IMG/VR virus record: IMGVR_UViG_3300047392_000026
Location: 1 to 23,515 of that record
Source: a virus
Strand: one strand, 5' to 3'
Length of the DNA stretch: 23,515 nt
Shown here: piece after piece, positions 15,030 to 21,090 of the stretch
Layout of the letters: the number at the start of each line of letters is the position of its first letter
How positions within the stretch are numbered: the first letter of the stretch is position 1
Program-made: the position numbers and the translations under genes
The notes under the pieces: generated by a model
Told to the model about the DNA's origin: nothing
Seen by the model: the letters and a program-made list of their open reading frames with translations, nothing else
Database searches by the model: none

Positions 15030-15317
15030 TCAGATACTTAAACGCACTTCAAACTCATCTTCTGGGTTATAGTATTCAACTTCTACATGATGATGCTGTA
15101 CAGTAGTTGTAACTTCTCTTGTAGTACCATCGGGCTCATACACTGTTTTAAGCGTTTTTATTTCAGGTTCTCGCACAATGTTAAACGAGCAAAGCCCTAG
15201 CAAACTGTCTGCGGCAAAACGTTGTATCTGCGGGTCATTATAAACTACTCCAGCGGCTGGCACTCTAGCCATAACGTTGCGTAGTAAATCACGGTTCGTA
15301 ATTGGATATTTTATCAT
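15030..15317 (-). CDS. Hypothetical protein (95 aa)
   Basis: 95 aa from the ATG at 15317 (MIKYPITNRDLLRNVMARVPAAGVVYNDPQIQRFAADSLLGLCSFNIVREPEIKTLKTVYEPDGTTREVTTTVQHHHVEVEYYNPEDEFEVRLSI), with AAGGA 8 nt upstream. The frame is open further up to 15452, but that part runs through the inverted repeat and encodes Cys/Lys-rich nonsense, so I rejected it. The C-terminal half has alternating strands and an HHH cluster; it may be a small beta domain. No family is recognised. It lies between the possible origin repeat and the terminator, so it is the last gene of the replication transcript. Confidence 0.6.
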   Translation of the reverse strand: MIKYPITNRDLLRNVMARVPAAGVVYNDPQIQRFAADSLLGLCSFNIVREPEIKTLKTVYEPDGTTREVTTTVQHHHVEVEYYNPEDEFEVRLSI

Positions 15318-15333
15318 ATTTGGTTCCTTAATA

Positions 15334-15451
15334 TGTGTAGCATGTGTAGGTTGTGTAGGAAAAATGCATTTTTTACAACTTCTTTTTATTCTATCATTAA
15401 AAAGTTGCTGTAGTTTTTGTCTTTTTCCTACACTTCCTACACATCTACACA
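15334..15451. repeat. Long inverted repeat with iteron-like GTGTAG units, possible replication origin
   Basis: Left arm 15334-15364 and right arm 15422-15451 pair over 28 bp with one bulged base and a 2-nt mismatch. The left arm consists of three exact-period 9-nt direct repeats (TGTGTAGCA, TGTGTAGGT, TGTGTAGGA) followed by AAAA. The right arm holds three more (T)GTGTAG units in the opposite direction. The 57-nt spacer is AT-rich and contains a second, smaller inverted repeat (CAACTT 15376-15381 / AAGTTG 15402-15407). It lies directly after the helicase gene stop. Iterons, an AT-rich unwinding region and neighbouring primase/helicase genes fit an origin. A long transcript-processing hairpin is the alternative. 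Confidence 0.65.
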
Positions 15452-15453
15452 AA

Positions 15454-17169
15454 TTACAGCTGAATCAGCATGTCATCCTTTGTTAAATCTTTGCCTGGAA
15501 TAGCAGTGCTAACACGATCCCAGGGAAATGCTCTTGCAGTTGTGCCACGCACGGAATCAGTTTTAAACACATAACTTTGGTGTGTGCTTAAAATATGCCC
15601 TTGCATTTCTAAATCAACTCGTTGTTGTGCGGCTTCTTTGTAAGCAACTTTATTGCGGCTCAGATAATCTTTCCATTGTTTCTTAATAGTTTTAGGATTT
15701 GGCTTTTTACCATCATTTACAATGCCTACAATATCTTGTAGCAATTTAACGCTAATGATACCACAGCTTTCAAATACCGGAAGCAATTGATCAAACACCG
15801 TATCCATTGTACTCTTCTGATCTTCAAAGCGTTGCTTGTAATCTTCGCCGTGTAATGGGCGTAGAATATCTAATGTTATAATATTGTGCTTTTTAATCAT
15901 TGCGCCCATCCAGGCTGCAACTTCAGATCTATTTTTAACAAGTTGTGCAATTTCATTAGCACGAACGCCTGCTTGTTCCTTTGTGCAATTTTCACGAGCC
16001 ATAATTTCATCAATCATTACTATATTAGTATTAATTACACTATAGCGTCTGTCTTCACCACCGGTACCAGTACCGCTTAACTTAAACACACCATGGCTGT
16101 TATTGCTTAATGCTAATAAACTGTAGTTTCTATCTGCTGTATAAGCATCGACACCCTTGCGCTCAACCCGCTGTTCTTCACCGCCAGTTGCTTGCTTCAT
16201 TTTGCCTGCTGGTAGTTCTTTTTCAGTTGGCTCATCAAAGAGCAAGATTGTAGCAAGTTCCCAAGATGCGTTAAAGCCATCATTAAGTTCTTTTGCTGCC
16301 GCAGGGACAATACAGTTAGGAGTAAAAATAGTCCTACAAAGTTCTGCATAGCGTCCTTTACCGTTACCACCAGGACTACCGCCTAAGTCTAAGTTAGGTG
16401 TATTTGCAACACGCTCGGGGAACAAATATTTGTAAGCAGGCCATTGTTCTAAATGGGCAATATTTTCTGCTTTACCACCACCAATGCAATACATTAGCAA
16501 ATCAAAATCAGGATTGTATGGCTCATTGCTCCAGCCTTCAACATATGATTCATCTCTAAATTCTGGCTCAAGCCAATAACTAGCAATTACTTGTGCCTTA
16601 TTATAAACTTTATCTGATGCCCATTTACTATACAAGAAACTTGCGGTCTCTTGATAGTGCGTTTTATTTTTAACAATAAACAACTTCTGAATATTGTTAT
16701 TAGCATCAAACAAATATTGTCCAATCATTTTACTAAAGGCGCTTGTTGCTCTCGCCCCATCAAAACTATGAAACACAGGATTGATGACACCTTGCTTATT
16801 ATCGCCCATGTCCATGCAATATGTGTATTTGTTGTTTTCCACATTATAACTAATATGGTATTTGTTGATAGCCTCTAAGATTGCCGGCTGTACTTCTTTC
16901 CATTTAAAATTATTAGATGCTTCTTGCGCTTCATCTAATTCAGTTTTGTCATTTTTGATATCATCAATCTTGTCTTGACATTGACGCACAATATATTTTT
17001 GTGCTTTAACTGCATCCTCAATATCTTGTAGTTCTTGTCCTTCTAAGACACTGATACCACAGGAATACGCACGTTCTAGTTCTTCTAGTTTATCTTGTTC
17101 TTCCCCTAATTCGCCGCGCAATTCTTTTAAGCGGGCATCTAATTGTTGTTGTGTTGTTTTCTTGGCCAT
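15454..17169 (-). CDS. SF3/D5-like replicative helicase
   Basis: 571 aa. Residues 1-85 are a charged coiled coil (QQQLDARLKELRGELGEEQDKLEELE). The ATPase part shows Walker A GSPGGNGKG at 264-272, Walker B ILLFDEP at 308-314, a sensor-like ALSNN at 353-357 and GGEDRRYSV at 370-378 with the likely arginine finger. This order and the spacing of about 40 residues between A and B fit the primase-associated SF3/D5 helicases (DUF5906-like). The final ~100 residues (NDGKKPNPKTIKKQWKDYLSRNKVAYKEA) look like a winged-helix DNA-binding domain. It unwinds phage DNA together with the primase encoded just upstream (gap 1 nt). Usually primase and this helicase are fused; here they are two genes. Confidence 0.85.
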   Translation of the reverse strand: MAKKTTQQQLDARLKELRGELGEEQDKLEELERAYSCGISVLEGQELQDIEDAVKAQKYIVRQCQDKIDDIKNDKTELDEAQEASNNFKWKEVQPAILEAINKYHISYNVENNKYTYCMDMGDNKQGVINPVFHSFDGARATSAFSKMIGQYLFDANNNIQKLFIVKNKTHYQETASFLYSKWASDKVYNKAQVIASYWLEPEFRDESYVEGWSNEPYNPDFDLLMYCIGGGKAENIAHLEQWPAYKYLFPERVANTPNLDLGGSPGGNGKGRYAELCRTIFTPNCIVPAAAKELNDGFNASWELATILLFDEPTEKELPAGKMKQATGGEEQRVERKGVDAYTADRNYSLLALSNNSHGVFKLSGTGTGGEDRRYSVINTNIVMIDEIMARENCTKEQAGVRANEIAQLVKNRSEVAAWMGAMIKKHNIITLDILRPLHGEDYKQRFEDQKSTMDTVFDQLLPVFESCGIISVKLLQDIVGIVNDGKKPNPKTIKKQWKDYLSRNKVAYKEAAQQRVDLEMQGHILSTHQSYVFKTDSVRGTTARAFPWDRVSTAIPGKDLTKDDMLIQL

Positions 17170-17170
17170 T

Positions 17171-18091
17171 TTATTTTAAGTTATATTTTTGTTTAAGACG
17201 CTTCGTAGTGTCTATAAATTGTGTGACAGGCGTTGCTTCTCGTAAGCAGTCCTTACCATGTCGTTCTCGTAGCAAGTGTATAACACTTCCCATTGTAATT
17301 GGCTTGCTAACTTGCCCGCCGTGTGTCCAAACAGTTGCCGCATCACCTGCTGTTTTTTGGCTCATCATGCCTGTAGTAACGTATTGGAAGTCTGTTAAAC
17401 TAAAGCCGCCTGCTTTTAAACCCCAGCCAACATTACGCCAAATTGTGTAGTTGCCCACATAAGTTTGCTTCAGCAAGTCAAGTATGCGTTGCTTTTGTGC
17501 GTCGTCAAGTTGTATAGCAGGACCTGTGTATTGCGTCATTGCTTCTGCACTTGCACGGTCTTGTTCTTCTACAATAGCAACTAACTGTTCAACAATATCA
17601 GTTGTTAGTAATCTGTTGGTGCGTTCGCATAGGACACAATCAGGCGTGCCATAAAACAAACGTGTAGGATCTTTACATGCTTCGTCAGCCGCTCCAAACA
17701 CTTTAAGCAAGCCACGATTTATTTTGCGTAGGCGGCCCGCATCTGTTTCTGCTACTTCTAGCGCAAAGCAAATGCGGAACTTGTGTAGTTCGGCAGTAAA
17801 GCTGGGTGTTGCATAAAAGCCCGCACCGCATGCATTGTAAAATGCATTGTCTAGTAGTTCAGGAATAGTCATGCCACTATCAATATCAACCATAAGCAAT
17901 TGCCTACTTGCAAAGTTCGCTTCTTTACGATTATCATTTAGTAGTTCGGCACTTGTAGCATAGCCATCCTGAGTAATCAACGAAAATGCATCTTCCCAAC
18001 TAACATCGATGTTGATCCAATTATGGCCCAAATCAACAAATGCATTCTTTGCTGGCTTGCCTATAATATTTGGGTTTATGCTCAACTTCAT
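17171..18091 (-). CDS. Archaeo-eukaryotic-type primase (prim-pol)
   Basis: 306 aa. The catalytic acidic pair is LLMVDIDSG (Asp 69, Asp 71). The second motif is YATPSFTAELHKFRICFAL with His 103 (the sxH-type nucleotide-binding motif), and the third is KDPTRLFYGTP (141-150). These are the motifs of AEP primases of phage and plasmid type. The C-terminal part (~195-285, QRILDLLKQTYVGNYTIWRNVGWGLKAGGFS...AATVWTHGG...MGSVIHLL) resembles a PriCT domain, which links primases to SF3 helicases. It would lay primers, possibly extend them, at the replication fork. It overlaps the small upstream gene by 4 nt (ATGA) and the helicase gene follows after 1 nt. Confidence 0.85.
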   Translation of the reverse strand: MKLSINPNIIGKPAKNAFVDLGHNWINIDVSWEDAFSLITQDGYATSAELLNDNRKEANFASRQLLMVDIDSGMTIPELLDNAFYNACGAGFYATPSFTAELHKFRICFALEVAETDAGRLRKINRGLLKVFGAADEACKDPTRLFYGTPDCVLCERTNRLLTTDIVEQLVAIVEEQDRASAEAMTQYTGPAIQLDDAQKQRILDLLKQTYVGNYTIWRNVGWGLKAGGFSLTDFQYVTTGMMSQKTAGDAATVWTHGGQVSKPITMGSVIHLLRERHGKDCLREATPVTQFIDTTKRLKQKYNLK

Positions 18092-18276
18092 GCTAATTCT
18101 TGCTGATATTTAATTACACGCAAAACTTCATTTAAACGCGGCACCATTTCAGGGTTCGCGCCAATTGCTTGTTTAGCTAACCGACGCACAACAATCTCTT
18201 GTCTTGTTAATGATTTATCTTGCACTACGGTTTGTAATTGCTCAATGGCATAATCATAAAATTCTTGTTTATTCAT
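18088..18276 (-). CDS. Small helical protein ahead of the primase gene
   Basis: 62 aa from the ATG at 18276 (MNKQEFYDYAIEQLQTVVQDKSLTRQEIVVRRLAKQAIGANPEMVPRLNEVLRVIKYQQELA). A TTG two codons upstream is possible but less likely because GGAG lies 8-9 nt before this ATG. The chain is predicted to be nearly all helix, basic in the middle (VVRRLAKQ), without cysteines or TM segments. It could bind nucleic acid or the primase, with which it is translationally coupled (stop/start overlap at 18088-18091). I do not recognise a family. Confidence 0.65.
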   Translation of the reverse strand: MNKQEFYDYAIEQLQTVVQDKSLTRQEIVVRRLAKQAIGANPEMVPRLNEVLRVIKYQQELA

Positions 18277-18300
18277 CTTCAAATCTCCAAAGGTTGGTAA

Positions 18301-18498
18301 TTACACTACTCACTCTGAGTAATGTGACTGTTATGGTCCTGGGAGATTGTCATGTCTCCTTCTTCTCGTAGGACCGACTAGACTGTCTCTAGACGGGAGT
18401 AAAGCATCTTAACTCTTTACCCACCTGAAAAGGATGGGCTGTCCATCCAGTGCAGGTTAAGATTTTTCTGAGAAGAAGTGTTAGCGTTGCACTAACAC
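18301..18498 (-). ncRNA. Putative structured RNA with six helices and a pseudoknot
   Basis: The ~200-nt gap between the GIY-YIG gene and the next gene is dense in base pairing. Helices (plus coordinates): 18304-18311 with 18317-18324 (8 bp, one G-U); 18335-18340 with 18370-18375 enclosing 18342-18346 with 18355-18359; 18378-18382 with 18388-18392; 18399-18404 with 18415-18420; 18432-18437 with 18443-18448, bracketed by 18423-18427 with 18453-18457; 18478-18484 with 18492-18498. The 10-nt loop of the 18399-18420 hairpin contains 18406-18413, which is perfectly complementary to 18456-18463, so a pseudoknot (or alternative fold) is possible. I find no match to known riboswitch, tRNA or group I intron cores. 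The RNA strand is assumed to be minus like all genes. Confidence 0.6.
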
Positions 18499-18500
18499 TA

Positions 18501-19292
18501 TTATTTAGCAAGTTCTTGCAGTTGTGTTAACCTATCTAAGGTCATTTGGAGCAAGTCGGGGTTTGAATTTTCCTTTTGGTATGTCAAGTACAAGCCTTGC
18601 ATGATTTCAATTTGTTCTTCAATTGGAAAACTTTCAGATAATTTAATAGTTTCTTTAGCAATACCCTGTAAACGATCAATGAAATTGTTTTCAGCATCTT
18701 CACGATCCTTTTTGCGTCTGCGTGCTTGCTTCTTTTCAAATTTAATAGCCCAGGCATGTGCTTCTTCTGCAGAGCCTTTGATGCCGGTCATAATCTTTGC
18801 AAGTTGTGCAATCTGTTCTGGAGTCCTGCGATCACTATGCAATTCTTCTTCTGCGGCTAACGTTTCCTTATATTCACGATAACTGCGGATGCCACGCTCG
18901 CGCATATCCTCTGCTACTGCTAATCGTTCTGTCATCCATGAAGCATTGCCTTTTTTCTCATTGGTAAGTTCATAACCATCAACAAGCAGAGCCATCATAT
19001 GCTCATCTTCTAGTGCTTCTGGACCTTCTGCTCCATAATCTACCACAGGCACCAACGCCCATGGAATATTATTTGCATCCAGCACATTAGCAATAAATTG
19101 GTATTTGGTTTCGCTATCTGCTGTAGCAGTTTTAGCACCATAAATGTGCTCTGCCCAGCGGCGTTCCCAGTCTGTAGTCTCACCTACATAAAACGGAATA
19201 TCTACACCCTCATGACTAAATCTTAGTTCATAAATGCATCCAGGTTCAAACCCTACGAGGTTGCCTGCTGTATCAAAAATCTTCTTGGCCAT
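18501..19292 (-). CDS. GIY-YIG family nuclease, possible homing endonuclease
   Basis: 263 aa. Residues 17-52 read GCIYELRF...IPFYVGETTDWERRWAEHIYG: the GIY motif appears as C-I-Y, the YIG motif as Y-V-G, with conserved Arg 44/45 and His 49. The catalytic Glu is probably in EALEDEHMMALL (~95-99), and ELTNEKKGN (108-116) is the usual Asn-containing end of the domain. After residue ~120 a charged helical/coiled-coil part follows (QARRRKKDREDAENNFIDRLQ), probably DNA binding. GIY-YIG nucleases cut DNA at one active site; in phages they act as mobile homing enzymes or in replication and exclusion. It has its own likely promoter and is bordered by a structured RNA, unlike the tightly packed neighbours, so it may be a mobile insertion. 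Confidence 0.8.
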   Translation of the reverse strand: MAKKIFDTAGNLVGFEPGCIYELRFSHEGVDIPFYVGETTDWERRWAEHIYGAKTATADSETKYQFIANVLDANNIPWALVPVVDYGAEGPEALEDEHMMALLVDGYELTNEKKGNASWMTERLAVAEDMRERGIRSYREYKETLAAEEELHSDRRTPEQIAQLAKIMTGIKGSAEEAHAWAIKFEKKQARRRKKDREDAENNFIDRLQGIAKETIKLSESFPIEEQIEIMQGLYLTYQKENSNPDLLQMTLDRLTQLQELAK

Positions 19293-19312
19293 TATTTTTC
19301 CTTTACTATTGT

Positions 19313-19341
19313 ATTTTACTTACCTTAAAGACAAAAAGCAA
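19313..19341 (-). promoter_or_regulatory. Sigma70-like promoter for the GIY-YIG gene
   Basis: On the minus strand TTGCTT (19336-19341) and TAAAAT (19313-19318) are separated by exactly 17 bp. The -10 matches the consensus in 5 of 6 bases and the -35 in 3 of 6. The -10 ends about 20 nt before the ATG, and AAAGGA lies between. Suggests early transcription by host polymerase. Confidence 0.45.
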
Positions 19342-19379
19342 GCGCAATATAGCCTAAAAATTGCAGATTTTACAAAAGG

Positions 19380-19415
19380 CAACACCTCCGGCGTTTCACA
19401 ACGTGAGAGGTGCTG
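19380..19415 (-). terminator. Terminator-like hairpin before the GIY-YIG gene
   Basis: CACCTC (19383-19388) pairs with GAGGTG (19407-19412), extended by two more pairs after one mismatch. Inside, CGTT/AACG forms a second short stem with a TCAC loop (GTGA on the minus strand). On the minus strand it is followed by CCTTTTGT, a modest T tract. It would separate the small upstream genes from the replication block. The rest of the 19293-19498 gap is AT-rich, with an AATAAATA box near 19448-19455. Confidence 0.5.
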
Positions 19416-19498
19416 TGTGCTATTAAAAAAGTATGTCACACTCTGTGCAACACAAATATTTATTAATACTTTTATATAGATAATACCAAAGTAAATTT

Positions 19499-19792
19499 TC
19501 AGTCGTTTTCGTTGGGTTCTAACACTCTACTCACTGCCATAATGCCCACAGTGAAGGCATCAGTTGTATGGATCTCGTTTAGTTTGCGAGCAAGTCGAAT
19601 AGCATGTCCTGCTTCTGGGAACATACTTTTACCATACTTGTAGCCTTGGTAGCCGAGGTCAGGATTGTGTGTTCGCACCTTAATGGGCTCACCATTGTAC
19701 AGAACAGCAAATACTGCATCTGCTTCACACACTTCAAACACACGATCACCATCAGCATGTGTGCAAATGATTGTAGGCTGTGGGCGTGCCAT
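19499..19792 (-). CDS. Hypothetical protein (97 aa)
   Basis: 97 aa, MARPQPTIICTHADGDRVFEVCEADAVFAVLYNGEPIKVRTHNPDLGYQGYKYGKSMFPEAGHAIRLARKLNEIHTTDAFTVGIMAVSRVLEPNEND. A beta-hairpin-rich N-terminal half (VFAVLYNGEPIKVRT) is followed by one helix (EAGHAIRLARKLNEI). No motif known to me. Its start overlaps the stop of the HTH gene by one base (TAATG), so it is translated together with it. Possibly a small early protein that adjusts host functions, but nothing in the sequence proves this. Confidence 0.65.
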   Translation of the reverse strand: MARPQPTIICTHADGDRVFEVCEADAVFAVLYNGEPIKVRTHNPDLGYQGYKYGKSMFPEAGHAIRLARKLNEIHTTDAFTVGIMAVSRVLEPNEND

Positions 19793-20496
19793 TATCGCTT
19801 GCCTCCTATGATCCTGTAGATGTATGAACGGGCTGTGTCATGTTTGAGTGCCATTTCATCAACACTCATACCAGCCGCATTATCCCGCATCACTGCGGCA
19901 TGATCTATTTGTTTGCGGTCCTTTAGTTCAATGCCAGCACGCCATTTCTTGACCACGTAATAAATGTTTGGTTCTGGAAAGTCCAATGCCTTTGAAATTT
20001 CTGTTGCTGTCTTACCTGCATCCAACATGTCATAGACCTTACCATGGTCAAGCACTCGTCTTTGCACCAAACCTTCACCAACTGCTCGTTGTGCTGAATT
20101 TGTAGGGCGCTTCCACCATACATAAGCCGCACCGTGTTCTTGATATATCTTTAACCACTTCATTACTTCGTCCATAGGCACTGCCGCACATAATCCTAAT
20201 GCTGGCACAAAGTCTTTGGACTTTGGGTGATTCATCTTGCCTGGTGCGGGAATGTTATACCAACGAAATAATTCACGATGCATGCCAGTTACTGGCAAAC
20301 CATAGCCTTCTGGCTTCTTATACCAAACGCCTGCAACTGATATTTCGTAAGTGGTCAAACTGCCTTCTGCAAAGGTAGTGTCTATTAAGTTGGCTTCATT
20401 TAGTGCCCGCCGTAGCCAAGCACGGGGGCTACCTAAAGGTCCTGTAACCCCGTGCCCTACTTGGGTTTGTGTGTTTATCCATGTATCTTCTTGCAT
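19792..20496 (-). CDS. Protein with two C-terminal helix-turn-helix units
   Basis: 234 aa. Residues ~153-186 (KVYDMLDAGKTATEISKALDFPEPNIYYVVKKW) and ~198-230 (DHAAVMRDNAAGMSVDEMALKHDTARSYIYRIIGGK) are two consecutive resolvase-type (HTH_7-like) helix-turn-helix units, each with the 'G-x-x-x-x-E-I/M-A' signature. The N-terminal part (residues 1-130) is rich in Trp and Tyr, with AWLRRALNEANLID, VWYKKPEGYGLPVTG and YVWWKRP. No catalytic residues of recombinases are visible, so it is more likely a transcription regulator or replication initiator than an integrase. The start has no good ribosome site; TATAAT lies 5 nt upstream of the ATG. Confidence 0.65.
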   Translation of the reverse strand: MQEDTWINTQTQVGHGVTGPLGSPRAWLRRALNEANLIDTTFAEGSLTTYEISVAGVWYKKPEGYGLPVTGMHRELFRWYNIPAPGKMNHPKSKDFVPALGLCAAVPMDEVMKWLKIYQEHGAAYVWWKRPTNSAQRAVGEGLVQRRVLDHGKVYDMLDAGKTATEISKALDFPEPNIYYVVKKWRAGIELKDRKQIDHAAVMRDNAAGMSVDEMALKHDTARSYIYRIIGGKR

Positions 20497-20517
20497 GCAA
20501 TTATATATGCATGAAAT

Positions 20518-20534
20518 GGTCTGGCTGTTAGACC
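20518..20534 (-). other. Short hairpin after the holin-like gene
   Basis: GGTCT / AGACC form a 5-bp stem with a 7-nt loop just after the stop codon at 20537, followed by ATTTCATG on the minus strand. It could be a weak terminator or processing site. The signal is weak. Confidence 0.25.
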
Positions 20535-20536
20535 TG

Positions 20537-20824
20537 TTATTTGATGTGGGTGATTAGATAGCCCATAGTGCCAAGTAGTGCAACAATGATAGTGCCTGCT
20601 ACTGTAACCATGGTTTTAAACTTTTCATCTTTGGCATTGTTTAGCATTGATTTAATTTCAGAGAACTGCTTTTCATTAGATTGCTTTAGTTCCTTAACAT
20701 CTGCACTAATCGCATCCATGCGTTTTTCTACACTATCCATACGAGTTTCCAATGCCTTATAACGCTCAGAGCACACTTGCTCATGAGTGCTTAACCTTGC
20801 TTCTGTACTATCTATCTGACTCAC
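20537..20824 (-). CDS. Holin-like / membrane-anchored coiled-coil protein
   Basis: 95 aa from a GTG at 20824 (MSQIDSTEARLSTHEQVCSERYKALETRMDSVEKRMDAISADVKELKQSNEKQFSEIKSMLNN...). I chose GTG because AAAGGAAA lies upstream and the start overlaps the upstream stop as GTGA. An ATG at 20905 with AAGGAAG is possible and would add 27 residues. The chain has a long coiled coil (~10-65) and one C-terminal transmembrane segment (MVTVAGTIIVALLGTMGYLI), then a short basic end (THIK). This layout is common among phage proteins annotated as holins or Rz-like partners. Only one TM segment is present, so true holin activity is uncertain; no endolysin gene is beside it in the window. Confidence 0.6.
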   Translation of the reverse strand: MSQIDSTEARLSTHEQVCSERYKALETRMDSVEKRMDAISADVKELKQSNEKQFSEIKSMLNNAKDEKFKTMVTVAGTIIVALLGTMGYLITHIK

Positions 20825-21036
20825 GGCAATAATTTCCTTTTTAGATTTTCCAATTCTTGATCCCTTAGTTCTCGGACTAATTGGTTGTAAACTGCTCGGC
20901 TCCATAGTTCTTCCTTATCTATTACAATATCAGAAAGATCATTTTTTATTGCGGGCCCGAGCCTGATTGGCTCTGATGGCCCTAGCCTGAGCAACTGCTC
21001 CAGCTTTGGTGGGATAAACTTTACCTGATTTGCCAT
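20821..21036 (-). CDS. Small protein (71 aa) overlapping the 48-aa gene in another frame
   Basis: 71 aa, MANQVKFIPPKLEQLLRLGPSEPIRLGPAIKNDLSDIVIDKEELWSRAVYNQLVRELRDQELENLKRKLLP. AAAAGGA lies 7 nt upstream of the ATG, and the stop overlaps the GTG of the holin-like gene (20821-20824), both in favour of a real gene. The C-terminal half (DKEELWSRAVYNQLVRELRDQELENLKRKLL) is a charged helix that looks like real protein. However, its first 98 nt overlap the 48-aa reading frame at 20939-21085, which has a stronger family look. One may be spurious, or both may be translated. Confidence 0.5.
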   Translation of the reverse strand: MANQVKFIPPKLEQLLRLGPSEPIRLGPAIKNDLSDIVIDKEELWSRAVYNQLVRELRDQELENLKRKLLP

Positions 21037-21085
21037 ATTGGTATCCTTTTCCGCCTCGTGGGCCAGTTGCTTTGTGTATAGGCAT
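20939..21085 (-). CDS. Small basic protein (48 aa) of the PRGGKGYQYGKSGKVYPT type
   Basis: 48 aa from the ATG at 21085 to TGA at 20939: MPIHKATGPRGGKGYQYGKSGKVYPTKAGAVAQARAIRANQARARNKK. I recognise the block 'GGKGYQ-x-GKSGKVY-x-TKA...QARAI' as a small widespread phage protein family of unknown role, found near tail fibre and lysis genes. The product is very basic with no acidic residue, so it may bind nucleic acid. TAGGAG lies about 10 nt upstream, and the start overlaps an AATAAATA box. It overlaps the 71-aa frame by 98 nt. The tail fibre stop is only 5 nt upstream of its ATG. Confidence 0.65.
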   Translation of the reverse strand: MPIHKATGPRGGKGYQYGKSGKVYPTKAGAVAQARAIRANQARARNKK

Positions 21086-21090
21086 ATTTA

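Noticed and set aside
15334-15360. CRISPR-like array
   Set aside because: The 9-nt tandem repeats have no spacers and are too short for a CRISPR repeat.
15318-15452. N-terminal extension of the 95-aa gene up to 15452
   Set aside because: It would translate the inverted repeat into a Cys/Lys-rich segment. The ATG at 15317 has a proper ribosome site.
18306-18353. 15-codon leader peptide (MTISQDHNSHITQSE) inside the structured region
   Set aside because: AAGGAG is only 2 nt from the ATG, too close for normal initiation, and the sequence is better explained by the stems.
18423-18460. Second 23S-like segment (ACCTGCAC, GGGTAAAG words near helix 71)
   Set aside because: The matching words are short and in the wrong order compared with rRNA, so chance is the simpler explanation.
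18283-18500. Group I intron hosting the GIY-YIG gene
   Set aside because: I could not find the conserved P/Q/R/S core or an interrupted exon gene on either side, so I call it only a structured RNA.
20497-20512. Full sigma70 promoter at TATAAT before the twin-HTH gene
   Set aside because: The -10 box is good but no -35 fits at 16-18 bp, and it is only 5 nt from the ATG.
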